From the NCBI RefSeq assembly GCF_014648655.1, contig NZ_BMRN01000022.1, positions 55,665 through 119,664 of the forward strand: 64,000 bases of DNA. Reading direction: 5' to 3'. This document shows, one piece after another, positions 8,936 to 16,838 of the stretch (positions are counted from its first letter, which is position 1; each line of letters starts with the position of its first letter). The notes beneath the pieces were generated by a model. The model ran no database searches, had not been told where the DNA came from, and saw nothing but the letters and a program-made list of their open reading frames with translations. The translations under genes were made by a program, and so were the position numbers. This DNA comes from Streptomyces atratus. Its GTDB lineage: Bacteria > Actinomycetota > Actinomycetes > Streptomycetales > Streptomycetaceae.

Positions 8936-9808
8936 TCAGCCGACCCCGGGCTCATCGCCCCCGGCCCCCTCGGTCTCGGCTTCGTAGGCCAGGTCGATCC
9001 GGTCCAGCATCTCGTCCGCGATCTGCGACGCGCCGGGTTCGTACCGCCGCGCCAGCTCGCGGAAGAGCTCCTCGGCGCGCGCGGCCGGCCAGTCCTCGGG
9101 CAAGTGCTCGGCGGGCAGATAGGGGGCGTCGCGCACGAGTTCCAGCCAGTCGGTGTGCAGCAGGAGCTGCAGCGCCATGTCGTCCGCCGCGCCGCCGGGC
9201 GGAACGGAGCCGCCCCACCGATCGATGAAGGACCGGTAGCCGGTGGCGATCGCGTCCACGTCGAAGGCGGAGTGCAACAGAGGCCCGGCCTCGGTCGGCG
9301 GCGCGGCCTCGCCGTGGAAGGCCCTGATGTGATCCTCCAGCCCGACCTCCGCCGCCAGCGGGGCGACGTCGACTCGACGAGGGGCAACCCACAGGCCGCT
9401 CTGCACAGGCCCGAATCCGGCCCACACCAGGCGTGAGCGCAGGTCGTGCCGCTCACGGCGCCTGGACTCCGGCAGCGAGAAACCGACCAGGGTCCAGGTG
9501 CCGTCCCACTCCCGATTGACGGCTCCGTCGCGCCAGATCCGCTCCTGCCCGTCGGAGAGGACAGTGGCCGCGCGCTCCGTGAGCGAGAAGTACATGCGGC
9601 GTCCTCGCCGATGCCGCTCCAGCAGACCGCGGCCGACCATACGCGTCAGCGTCGAGCGGACGGCATCCTCGCCCACCCGCACACGGGCGAAGGCGTCGAT
9701 GACGCACGCCGAAGAGAGCGCGATGTCACGGCCGAGCACGTGAATACCGAAGAAGCTCATCATCAGCGACTGAGGCCTGACAGTTGTGCCGCCCTCGGCG
9801 GTGTCCAT
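8936..9808 (-). CDS. PaaX-family transcriptional repressor
   Basis: A 290-aa protein with the PaaX layout: an N-terminal winged HTH (QSLMMSFFGIHVLGRDIALS, then VRSTLTRMVGRGLLERHRRG), a central domain beginning WDGTWTLVGFSLPESRRRER, and a C-terminal helical region. Known members repress phenylacetate and related aryl-acid catabolism and are released by aryl-CoA or other acyl-CoA ligands. The start at 9808 has AGGA close upstream; a GTG at 9838 is an alternative without a site. It is divergent from the SDR/amidohydrolase/CoA-ligase/MaoC genes and upstream of the oxidoreductase set. A CoA thioester made by the ligase at 11799 is the logical effector (inference). Confidence 0.85.
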   Translation of the reverse strand: MDTAEGGTTVRPQSLMMSFFGIHVLGRDIALSSACVIDAFARVRVGEDAVRSTLTRMVGRGLLERHRRGRRMYFSLTERAATVLSDGQERIWRDGAVNREWDGTWTLVGFSLPESRRRERHDLRSRLVWAGFGPVQSGLWVAPRRVDVAPLAAEVGLEDHIRAFHGEAAPPTEAGPLLHSAFDVDAIATGYRSFIDRWGGSVPPGGAADDMALQLLLHTDWLELVRDAPYLPAEHLPEDWPAARAEELFRELARRYEPGASQIADEMLDRIDLAYEAETEGAGGDEPGVG

Positions 9809-9890
9809 CGGTTCCTGGGGCGAGCGGGGTCGGGTCACGGGGACAGCGTAGGCGCCGCACTGCTCCCGGAGATAAATATTCGGCATTCTG

Positions 9891-9919
9891 TTGACCGCCG
9901 TTTGAATTTTGCCTAGCTT
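9891..9919 (+). promoter_or_regulatory. probable housekeeping-type promoter of the SDR operon
   Basis: TTGACC at 9891-9896 and TAGCTT at 9914-9919 are separated by 17 bp, a good -35/-10 pair for the main sigma factor. It sits about 70 bp before the SDR start. An AT-rich near-palindrome (ATAAATATT, about 9872-9880) just upstream is a candidate binding site for the divergent PaaX-type regulator. Confidence 0.5.
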
Positions 9920-9990
9920 TGGCTCCCGCCGGTCTCCGCCGTGGTCGCCCTTCCCGCACCCGCGCACCGGCCTTCACGAAAGGAAGCAGC

Positions 9991-10893
9991 ATGGATCTCT
10001 CCGGCAAGGTCGCCGTCGTGACCGGCAGCGGCCGCGGTCTGGGGCTGGCCTACGCCCGCTCACTCGCCGCCTCGGGCGCGGCCGTCGTCGTCAACGACGT
10101 GGATGCGAACGCCGCCACCGCGGCCGTGGAACAGATCACCGCCGACGGCGGGCGCGCAGTCGCGGAAGTGGTGCCCGTCGGTTCCACCGAGGCCGCCGAT
10201 GCTCTGGTCTCCCGGGCTGTCGATAGCTGGGGCCGCCTGGACGCGATCGTCACCAACGCCGGCGTCCTGCGCGACAAGGTGCTGTGGAAGATGTCGGACG
10301 ACGACTTCGACACGGTGGTCCAGGTACACCTGCGGGGCACGTTCACCTGCGTCCGGGCCGCTGTCGAACGGATGCGGGAACAGGGCGAAGGCGGGCGTGT
10401 GATCGTCGCCGGCTCCCCCGCGGGTCAGCGCGGCAACTTCGGGCAGACCAACTACGCGGCTGCCAAAGCCGGAATCGCCGCCATGGTGCGCACCTGGGCG
10501 CTGGAGCTGGCTCGCGCCGGTATCACCGCCAACGCGGTCATACCGGTCGCCGCCACCGCGATGACGAAGACCATCGCGGCCTTCGCCCCGCACGTCGAGG
10601 CGCTGGAGCTGGAGGGCACCGCGTTCCCCGACAGCCTGCGCAAGGGCGAGGGATTCGGCACCCCCGAGGACGCGGCCGGCCTCGTCGCCTTCCTCGCCTC
10701 GGACGCCTCGGCCGGCATCACCGGTCAGTGCATCGGCGTCGGTGGCGACAAGCTCGCCCTCTGGTCGCACCCGCAGGAGGTCGCCGTGGCCTACACCGAC
10801 GGTGGCTGGAGCGCGGATGCTGTCGCGGGGGCCTGGCCGAACGTCTTCGCCCGGTCCGAGCAGACCTACGGCATCCCGGCGCCGCAGCTGTGA
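9991..10893 (+). CDS. short-chain dehydrogenase/reductase, 3-hydroxyacyl-CoA dehydrogenase-like
   Basis: A 300-aa classical SDR. The start has GAAAGGAAG upstream. The Rossmann glycine motif TGSGRGLGLAYA is near the N-terminus, VVNDVDA follows the second strand, TNAGVLRD is the NAG motif, and catalytic Ser and YAAAK (Tyr, Lys) lie in the GSPAGQRGNFGQTNYAAAK block. The GRGLG start and the VxxND strand resemble the dehydrogenase part of multifunctional beta-oxidation enzymes, so oxidation of a 3-hydroxyacyl-CoA is plausible. It leads a tightly packed operon, overlapping the next gene by 4 bp (GTGA). The exact substrate is not determined. Confidence 0.9.
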   Translation: MDLSGKVAVVTGSGRGLGLAYARSLAASGAAVVVNDVDANAATAAVEQITADGGRAVAEVVPVGSTEAADALVSRAVDSWGRLDAIVTNAGVLRDKVLWKMSDDDFDTVVQVHLRGTFTCVRAAVERMREQGEGGRVIVAGSPAGQRGNFGQTNYAAAKAGIAAMVRTWALELARAGITANAVIPVAATAMTKTIAAFAPHVEALELEGTAFPDSLRKGEGFGTPEDAAGLVAFLASDASAGITGQCIGVGGDKLALWSHPQEVAVAYTDGGWSADAVAGAWPNVFARSEQTYGIPAPQL

Positions 10894-11795
10894 CGGGCAC
10901 CACGGCCGCGAGCGGTACCAGCGGGCCGGACCCGGCCGAGCTCGTCGCCATCGACATGCACGTCCACGCCGAGGTGTCCGCGCGGGGCACGACCTCGCTC
11001 TCCGCCGAACTGGACAGCGCCGCCGGCACGTACTTCAAGGCGGAGCACCGCCACCCCACCCTGCCGGAGATCGCCGCGTACTACCGCGAGCGGAGGATGG
11101 CCTGTGTGGTCTTCACGGTCGACGCGGAGTCGGCCACCGGCACCGCACCCGTACCGAATGAGGAGATCGCCGAATCGGCCCAGGAGCACCCGGACGTGAT
11201 CATCCCGTTCGCGGGGGTCGATCCGTACAAGGGCAGGGCCGCCGTGCGCCAGATCCGCCGGCTGGTCGCCGAGTACGGAGTACGGGGATTCAAGTTCCAC
11301 CCCAACATCCAGGCGTTCCACCCCAATGACCGCATGGCGTACCCGCTGTACGAGGCCATGGAGGAGGCCGGCGCCATCGCCGTCTTCCATACCGGGCAGA
11401 CCGGCATCGGCGCGGGGGCGCCCGGAGGCGGCGGCATCCGGCTGAAGTACTCGAATCCGCTGGACGTCGACGACGTCGCCACCGACTTCCCCGGGATGCG
11501 GATCGTCCTCGCCCATCCGTCCTTCCCCTGGCAGGACGAGGCTCTCGCCGTGGCCACGCACAAGCCGGAGGTCTACATCGATCTGTCGGGCTGGTCGCCG
11601 AAGTACTTCCCGCCACAGCTCGTGCGGTACGCCAACAGCCTGTTGCGGGACAAGGTGCTGTTCGGGTCCGACTACCCGCTGCTCGCCCCCGACCGTTGGC
11701 TCGCCGACTTCGCGAAGCTGCCGGTCAAGGACGAGGTGCGTCCGAAGATCCTCAAGGAGAACGCGGCCCGGCTGCTCGGCCTGACGGAGGAGTGA
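10890..11795 (+). CDS. amidohydrolase family 2 (metal-dependent, ACMSD-like)
   Basis: A 301-aa TIM-barrel metal hydrolase or decarboxylase. The GTG start overlaps the SDR stop (GTGA), which fixes the start by coupling. Ligand positions are visible: HVH in AIDMHVHAE near the N-terminus, His in VFHTGQTG, His in VLAHPSFPW and Asp in LFGSDYPLL. This set is typical of the aminocarboxymuconate-semialdehyde decarboxylase / gamma-resorcylate decarboxylase group, which either hydrolyse or decarboxylate aromatic-derived acids. It lies between the SDR and the CoA ligase, suggesting a shared pathway. Confidence 0.88.
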   Translation: MTGTTAASGTSGPDPAELVAIDMHVHAEVSARGTTSLSAELDSAAGTYFKAEHRHPTLPEIAAYYRERRMACVVFTVDAESATGTAPVPNEEIAESAQEHPDVIIPFAGVDPYKGRAAVRQIRRLVAEYGVRGFKFHPNIQAFHPNDRMAYPLYEAMEEAGAIAVFHTGQTGIGAGAPGGGGIRLKYSNPLDVDDVATDFPGMRIVLAHPSFPWQDEALAVATHKPEVYIDLSGWSPKYFPPQLVRYANSLLRDKVLFGSDYPLLAPDRWLADFAKLPVKDEVRPKILKENAARLLGLTEE

Positions 11796-11798
11796 GCC

Positions 11799-13292
11799 AT
11801 GCGCAACCAGGGGATCGGTTCCTGGACCGCCCGGCGCAATCGCAAGACGCCACGCCGCCCCGCCCTCGTCCACGAGGGTCGCGGCCTCACCTACGGGGAG
11901 TTGCACGACCGCTGCACACGGCTGGCCCATGCCCTGCGTGACGCAGGGGTCGAGCGCGGGGACCGGGTGGCCTTCCTCGGTCCGAACCATCCGGCCTTCC
12001 TGGAGGCCCTCTTCGCGGCGGGGCAACTCGGGGCGGTCTTCGTACCACTGAATTCCCGTCTCACCGTGCCCGAACTGGTGCACCAGATCACCGACTCCGG
12101 CAGCCGCGTCCTGGTCCACGCCCACCGGCCGGCCGCCGACATGGTGGAGCTCGCGGACCGGGCCGGTCTCGCGACGCTGATCGCTGTGACGGCCGGTCCG
12201 GGACTCGCCTACGAGGAGACGATCGCCGCCGCCCCGGCGGAGGAGATCGATGAGGCGGTGAGGCACGAGGAGCCCTGCCTGATCATGTACACCTCGGGCA
12301 CCACGGGCAGGGCGAAGGGCGCTGTCCTGACCCATGGCAACATCATCTGGAACAGCGTCAACGTCCTCGTCGACACCGAGCTGTCCGGCGAGGAGGTCGC
12401 GCTCGTCAGCGCGCCCCTCTTCCTGCCGACCCTGCTCAAGGGCGGCACGGTCCTGCTGGAGTCCTCCTGCGATCCGGACCGCACGCTTGAGCTGGTGGAA
12501 CAGCACCGCGTCAGCTGTCTGTTCGGGGTTCCGACCATGTACGACGCGATGGCCTCGGCGCCGGGCTGGGACACCGCCGACCTGTCGAGCCTGCGGACCC
12601 TCCTCTGCGGCGGGGCACCCGTCCCCGCCCGCACCGCGCGCGCCTATCTGGAGCGCGGACTCGCGTTCGTCCAGGGGTACGGGATGACAGAGACCTCGCC
12701 CGGGGCGCTCGTCCTGGACCGCGCCGACTCCCTCGACCGCGTCGGCTCGGCCGGGGTACCGCACTTCTTCACGGATGTCCGCGTCCGGAACGCGGCGGGC
12801 GAGGACACGGCACCGGGCGAGAAGGGCGAGGTCGTCGTCTCGGGCCCGAACGTCACGCCCGGCTACTGGAATCTTCCGCAGGAGAGCCGCGCGGCCTTCA
12901 CCGAGGACGGCTGGTTCCGTTCCGGCGACGTGGCGATGGTCGACGAATACGGCTATGTGCAACTGGTCGACCGCCTCAAGGACATGATCATCTCGGGTGG
13001 AGAGAACATCTACCCCGCCGAGGCCGAGGACGCGCTCCTCGAGCATCCGGACGTCATCGAATGCGCGGTCTTCGGCGTGCCCGACCCCAAGTGGGGCGAG
13101 GTCGGCCGGGCCGTGGTCGTCCTCTCTCCGGGCTCCACCGCGACGGAGGCCGAACTCCTCGCCCATCTGAACGGCCGGCTGGCCCGCTACAAGATTCCCA
13201 GGACCTTTCACCTCCTGCTCGGCACGATGCTGCCGCGCAACGCCACCGGAAAGCTGCTCAAGGGCGTCATCCGGTCCGAATTCGGCGGCTGA
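11799..13292 (+). CDS. class-I AMP-forming acyl-CoA synthetase
   Basis: A 497-aa ANL-superfamily ligase that converts a carboxylic acid plus ATP and CoA to an acyl-CoA. The P-loop-like motif YTSGTTGRAKG, the adenine motif GYGMTETSPG, the hinge region DRLKDMIISGGENIYP and the C-terminal catalytic Lys in NATGKLLKG are all present and in order. GGAGG lies across the preceding stop, 3 bp before the ATG. Length is slightly short but complete. With the MaoC hydratase and the SDR it makes a ligase-hydratase-dehydrogenase set suited to side-chain beta-oxidation (inference). The acid substrate is unknown. Confidence 0.92.
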   Translation: MRNQGIGSWTARRNRKTPRRPALVHEGRGLTYGELHDRCTRLAHALRDAGVERGDRVAFLGPNHPAFLEALFAAGQLGAVFVPLNSRLTVPELVHQITDSGSRVLVHAHRPAADMVELADRAGLATLIAVTAGPGLAYEETIAAAPAEEIDEAVRHEEPCLIMYTSGTTGRAKGAVLTHGNIIWNSVNVLVDTELSGEEVALVSAPLFLPTLLKGGTVLLESSCDPDRTLELVEQHRVSCLFGVPTMYDAMASAPGWDTADLSSLRTLLCGGAPVPARTARAYLERGLAFVQGYGMTETSPGALVLDRADSLDRVGSAGVPHFFTDVRVRNAAGEDTAPGEKGEVVVSGPNVTPGYWNLPQESRAAFTEDGWFRSGDVAMVDEYGYVQLVDRLKDMIISGGENIYPAEAEDALLEHPDVIECAVFGVPDPKWGEVGRAVVVLSPGSTATEAELLAHLNGRLARYKIPRTFHLLLGTMLPRNATGKLLKGVIRSEFGG

Positions 13293-13351
13293 CCGCCCCT
13301 CGCCGACCGCCCCTCATCGACAGAATCCCTCTCAGCACCCGGGAGTACCCC

Positions 13352-13807
13352 ATGCCCCTCACCGTCAACGGAATCGACGAGATCAAGGCCCAGGCCGGAG
13401 CCGATCTCGGTCACAGCGGCTGGCTGGAGATCCTCCAGCCGCGCGTGGACACCTTCGCCGACGCCACCGGCGACCACCAGTGGATCCACACCGATGTCCA
13501 GCGCGCCAAGGCCGGCCCCTTCGGCGGGACCATCGCCCACGGTTACCTCACGCTCTCCCTCCTTATCCCCCTGTGGAGCGAACTGCTGCGGGTCGAGGGC
13601 GTCTCGATGGCCGTCAACTACGGTCTGAACAAGGTCCGCTTCCCCTCTCCCGTGCGGGTCGGCGCGAAGGTCCGCGCCCACGGCCGGGTCGTGTCCGTGG
13701 AAGAGGTCCAGGGTGGGGTCGAGGTCGTCGTCGACCTGACCGTGGAGATCGACGGCTCGGCGAAGCCCGCCTGCGTCGCCCAGGCGGTGTACAGGTTCTA
13801 CGCCTGA
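13352..13807 (+). CDS. MaoC family (R)-specific enoyl-CoA hydratase
   Basis: A 151-aa hot-dog-fold protein. The catalytic signature is clear: FADATGDHQWIHTD (Asp/His pair) followed by AKAGPFGGTIAHGYLTLSL. Members add water to trans-2-enoyl-CoA. GGGAG precedes the ATG. It closes the four-gene plus-strand operon and is followed by a terminator-like hairpin. Full length for the family. Confidence 0.92.
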   Translation: MPLTVNGIDEIKAQAGADLGHSGWLEILQPRVDTFADATGDHQWIHTDVQRAKAGPFGGTIAHGYLTLSLLIPLWSELLRVEGVSMAVNYGLNKVRFPSPVRVGAKVRAHGRVVSVEEVQGGVEVVVDLTVEIDGSAKPACVAQAVYRFYA

Positions 13808-13823
13808 GTCGCACGACGAGCCC

Positions 13824-13855
13824 GAGGGGGCGCCCACCGAAGCCGCCGCCCCCTC
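13824..13855 (+). terminator. hairpin after the MaoC gene
   Basis: A perfect 9-bp stem, GAGGGGGCG (13824-13832) and CGCCCCCTC (13847-13855), with a 14-nt loop, 16 nt after the MaoC stop. There is no T-run, as is usual in Streptomyces terminators. Confidence 0.5.
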
Positions 13856-13934
13856 AGCGTGGCTCCCAGGCAGCCGTGCCGCCGCGTACAGCATGAGCGT
13901 GCCGCCTGCACCCCACCCCCCCCTCGGAAGCGTC

Positions 13935-13953
13935 TTACGACAACAGCGTTGAC
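13935..13953 (+). promoter_or_regulatory. shared 19-bp operator-like motif, copy B
   Basis: TTACGACAACAGCGTTGAC, 17/19 identical to the element read on the minus strand at 8913-8931 and in the same orientation toward its gene. TTGACA (13949-13954) overlaps its end and could be the -35 box. It is 66 bp before the YtcJ-type amidohydrolase start. Confidence 0.5.
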
Positions 13954-14019
13954 ATGTGAATGCACACCTCGGTTGCATGACCGTTCGACACATCCCTCCC
14001 TCTCGCCTTGGAGCACCTC

Positions 14020-15654
14020 ATGGCCAAGCCCGATCTGGTCTTCACCCGTGGCCCCATCCACACCGGAGATCCCGCGCGCACCCGGGCGAGCAGCCTGGCC
14101 GTCACCGGGGAGCGCATCACCGCCGTCGGCCATGACGAGGTGCGCGAACTGATCGGCCCGGACACCGAAGTCATCGATATCCAGGGCAAGTTGCTGCTCC
14201 CCGGATTCCAGGATTCCCACATCCACGCCGTGTTCGGTGGAATGGAAATGGCCGAGTGCGATCTGACCGGCACGGTGGGCGTCGAGGACTACCTCACCCG
14301 CATACGCTCCTACGCCGACGCGCACCCGGACCGCTCGTGGATCACGGGCGGCGGCTGGTCCTTGGAGAGCTTCGACGGCGGACTGCCCACCCGGCAGCTC
14401 CTCGACTCGGTGATTCCGGACCGCCCGGTCCTTCTGGTCAACCGCGACCACCACGGCGCCTGGGCCAACACCCGGGCGCTCGAACTGGCCGGTCTCACCC
14501 GGGAATCCGCCGATCCCTTCGACGGCCGGATCGAGCGCGAGCCGGACGGCACCCCGAGCGGCATGCTGCAGGAGGGCGCCACCGCCCTGGTCTCCCGGAT
14601 CGTGCCGCCGAGCACACCGGCGGACCGCCTCGCCGGTCTGCTGCGGGCCCAGAAGCTGCTGCATTCCCTCGGTATCACCGGCTGGCAGGACGCCCTGCTG
14701 GGCGTGTTCGGCGGCAATCCGGACCCGTCCGACGCCTATCTGGCGGCCGCTCGTGAAGGCACGCTCACCGCCCGGGTGACCGGGGCCCTGTGGTGGGACC
14801 GCGAGCGGGGGGCCGAGCAGATCGCCGAGCTGCTGTCCCAGCGAGAGCAGTTGAGCCACGGACGGTTCCGCGCCCGTGCGGTGAAGATCATGCAGGACGG
14901 CATCGCCGAGAACTTCACGGCGGCCATGACCAGCCCGTACCTCGACGGCTGCGGCTGCGCCACCGCCAACTCGGGTCTGAGCTTCGTCGACCCCGTCGCC
15001 CTGCGTTCGTACGTCACCGAGCTCGACGCCCACGACTTCCAGGTCCACTTCCACGCGCTCGGCGACCGGGGGGTGCGCGAGGCCCTGGACGCGGTCGAGG
15101 CAGCCGTCGAGGCCCACGGGCGGCGTGGCAACCGCCACCATCTCGCCCACCTCCAGGTGGTCCATCCCGACGATCTGGATCGCTTCGCGCGGCTCGGCGC
15201 CATCGCCAACATCCAGCCGCTCTGGGCCGCACACGAACCCCAGATGGACGAGCTGACGATCCCCTTCCTCGGACCCGAACGGGCCTCCTGGCAGTACCCG
15301 TTCGGCTCCCTCCTGCGCGCTGGAGCCACCCTGGCCGCAGGCAGCGACTGGCCCGTCAGCAGCCCCGATCCGATCGCCGGAATCCATGTCGCGGTGAACC
15401 GGATGGAGCCCGAGGCCACCGACGGACGGGTCTTCCTGCCGGAGCAGCGCCTCGACCTCGCCACCGCGGTAGCCGCCTACACCGCCGGCTCGGCACATGT
15501 GAACGGGCTCGACGACACCGGCAGTCTGCTCCCCGGCCACTTGGCCGACCTGGTGGTGCTGGACCGGGACATCTTCACGCTGCCCCCGGAGGAGATCGCC
15601 GAGGCCCAGGTCCTGCGCACCTACGTCGGCGGCGCGCTGGTGCACTCCGCCTGA
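14020..15654 (+). CDS. YtcJ-like amidohydrolase (Amidohydro_3)
   Basis: A 544-aa metal-dependent hydrolase of the amidohydrolase superfamily. The ATG at 14020 has GGAG 7-8 nt upstream; a TTG at 14008 is an unlikely alternative. Metal-site residues are visible: HIH in FQDSHIHAVFGG, Lys in AVKIMQDG, His in VHFHALGD, His in HHLAHLQ and Asp in AAGSDWP. N- and C-terminal beta-sandwich pieces (LLLPGFQ, GHLADLVVLDRD) complete the fold. Relatives cleave C-N bonds in amides, formamides or cyclic amides. It has its own promoter region with the 19-bp motif. It is convergent with the LacI gene, stops 4 bp apart. Confidence 0.9.
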   Translation: MAKPDLVFTRGPIHTGDPARTRASSLAVTGERITAVGHDEVRELIGPDTEVIDIQGKLLLPGFQDSHIHAVFGGMEMAECDLTGTVGVEDYLTRIRSYADAHPDRSWITGGGWSLESFDGGLPTRQLLDSVIPDRPVLLVNRDHHGAWANTRALELAGLTRESADPFDGRIEREPDGTPSGMLQEGATALVSRIVPPSTPADRLAGLLRAQKLLHSLGITGWQDALLGVFGGNPDPSDAYLAAAREGTLTARVTGALWWDRERGAEQIAELLSQREQLSHGRFRARAVKIMQDGIAENFTAAMTSPYLDGCGCATANSGLSFVDPVALRSYVTELDAHDFQVHFHALGDRGVREALDAVEAAVEAHGRRGNRHHLAHLQVVHPDDLDRFARLGAIANIQPLWAAHEPQMDELTIPFLGPERASWQYPFGSLLRAGATLAAGSDWPVSSPDPIAGIHVAVNRMEPEATDGRVFLPEQRLDLATAVAAYTAGSAHVNGLDDTGSLLPGHLADLVVLDRDIFTLPPEEIAEAQVLRTYVGGALVHSA

Positions 15655-15658
15655 GGGT

Positions 15659-16708
15659 CTAGGACGGCCGCCGCGAGGACTCCCGGACCAGCAGGCGCGT
15701 CGGCACGAGCACGCCCGAGGGCCCTTCGTCGCCGTTCTCCAGGGCGGCGACGAGGAGTTCGATCCCGGCCTCGGCGACCTCCCGGGGCTGAAGGCTCAAC
15801 GTCGAGACAGGAGGTTCGGTGTGCTCGGCCGTACCGTCCTCGCTCACGCACACCACGAGAAGGTCGCCGGGTACGTCGTAGCCGTGGCGGCGTGCCGCCT
15901 CCAGGACGAGCGGCGGGCTCAGCTCCGCCACCACGAAGAGGGCGTCGGGCCGCTCGGCAGCGGTCAGTGCGCTGTCCACCGCCCGGACCACCGGGCCGTT
16001 GCCGGCGTCGGCGGCGAAGGTCACCCGGGCCGTGTGGCCGCGTGCGGCACACCAGCCCCGGTAGGCGGCCAGAACGCCCCGGTGGAAGCGGGTGGTGCTG
16101 TCGGGCAGCACGAGCGCCGTCCGCCGTGCGCCCTGCGATCCCAGATGCTCCAGGGTTCCGCGGACCGCCTCCTCGGCATCGACGTCCACCCAGTGCGCTC
16201 CAGGTCTGCCGTCCACCGATCCGTCGCTGAAGACGGGGATACGGGCGGCAAGCAGATCCTCCACCACCCCATCGTCGGCGACCGGATCGGCGACTATCAC
16301 CGCTTCGAGCGGCAGGTCGGCCCACTCGCTGTGCAGCGATCCCGCGGGCAGCATCACCAGGGCGTATCCGCGTTTGAGCGCCGCGGCCGCCGTGGCGCTG
16401 GTCAGCTGGGCGAAGTAGGGCGACTCCAAATACGTCCACGGGGTCCCTGCGAACTCCCCCACGACGTAACCGATCAGCCGGGCCCGCCCCGAACGCAGCT
16501 GCCGGGCGGTGGCGTTGGGCCGGTATCCCATCCTGCGCGCAGTCTCCCTGGCCTTCTCCCGTACGGCCGGCGAGAGCCGTCCCGTGCCGTTGAGGGCCGC
16601 CGAGACGGTGGTCTTGGACAGGCCCGCCTCGCGGGCGACATCGACAAGACGGACGCGAGGCGGGGCGGTCCGCAAAGTGTGGCCGCCGCGTTGGGGAGCT
16701 GAAGTCAT
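15659..16708 (-). CDS. LacI-family transcriptional repressor
   Basis: A 349-aa LacI-type regulator: HTH at residues about 20-42 (RLVDVAREAGLSKTTVSAAL), hinge helix (RPNATARQLRSGRARLIGYV) and a periplasmic-binding-protein-like effector domain. Divergent from the peptide-type ABC importer genes. The intergenic region carries a perfect 16-bp palindrome with a central CG, the classic LacI operator form, so it most likely represses the importer and itself. The start is uncertain: ATG at 16708 has no good ribosome site and 16741 is an in-frame alternative. Confidence 0.9.
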   Translation of the reverse strand: MTSAPQRGGHTLRTAPPRVRLVDVAREAGLSKTTVSAALNGTGRLSPAVREKARETARRMGYRPNATARQLRSGRARLIGYVVGEFAGTPWTYLESPYFAQLTSATAAAALKRGYALVMLPAGSLHSEWADLPLEAVIVADPVADDGVVEDLLAARIPVFSDGSVDGRPGAHWVDVDAEEAVRGTLEHLGSQGARRTALVLPDSTTRFHRGVLAAYRGWCAARGHTARVTFAADAGNGPVVRAVDSALTAAERPDALFVVAELSPPLVLEAARRHGYDVPGDLLVVCVSEDGTAEHTEPPVSTLSLQPREVAEAGIELLVAALENGDEGPSGVLVPTRLLVRESSRRPS

Positions 16709-16744
16709 GCGCTGATGCTGCCACCCTCGCGACCTCAGCAAAAC

Positions 16745-16788
16745 CGTTCCCGCAAAGTCTTGCGCGGGAACGTTCCCGCATCAATACT
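16745..16788 (+). promoter_or_regulatory. ABC-importer promoter with LacI-type operator
   Basis: A perfect palindrome, GCGGGAACGTTCCCGC, spans 16764-16779. A further half-site, CGTTCCCGC, lies at 16745-16753. The palindrome occupies the 17-bp spacer between a possible -35 TTGCGC (16760-16765) and -10 AATACT (16783-16788), so a bound repressor would block the promoter. It lies between the LacI gene and the binding-protein gene. Confidence 0.65.
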
Positions 16789-16838
16789 CGCTCCATCTCC
16801 CAGCGCCCGTCACTACACCCGTAAAGGGGTGGGTCTCC

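Noticed and set aside
10866..13211. 781-codon minus-strand frame opposite the amidohydrolase and CoA ligase
   Set aside because: Shadow frame; it spans two genes with intact motifs on the plus strand and has no motifs of its own.
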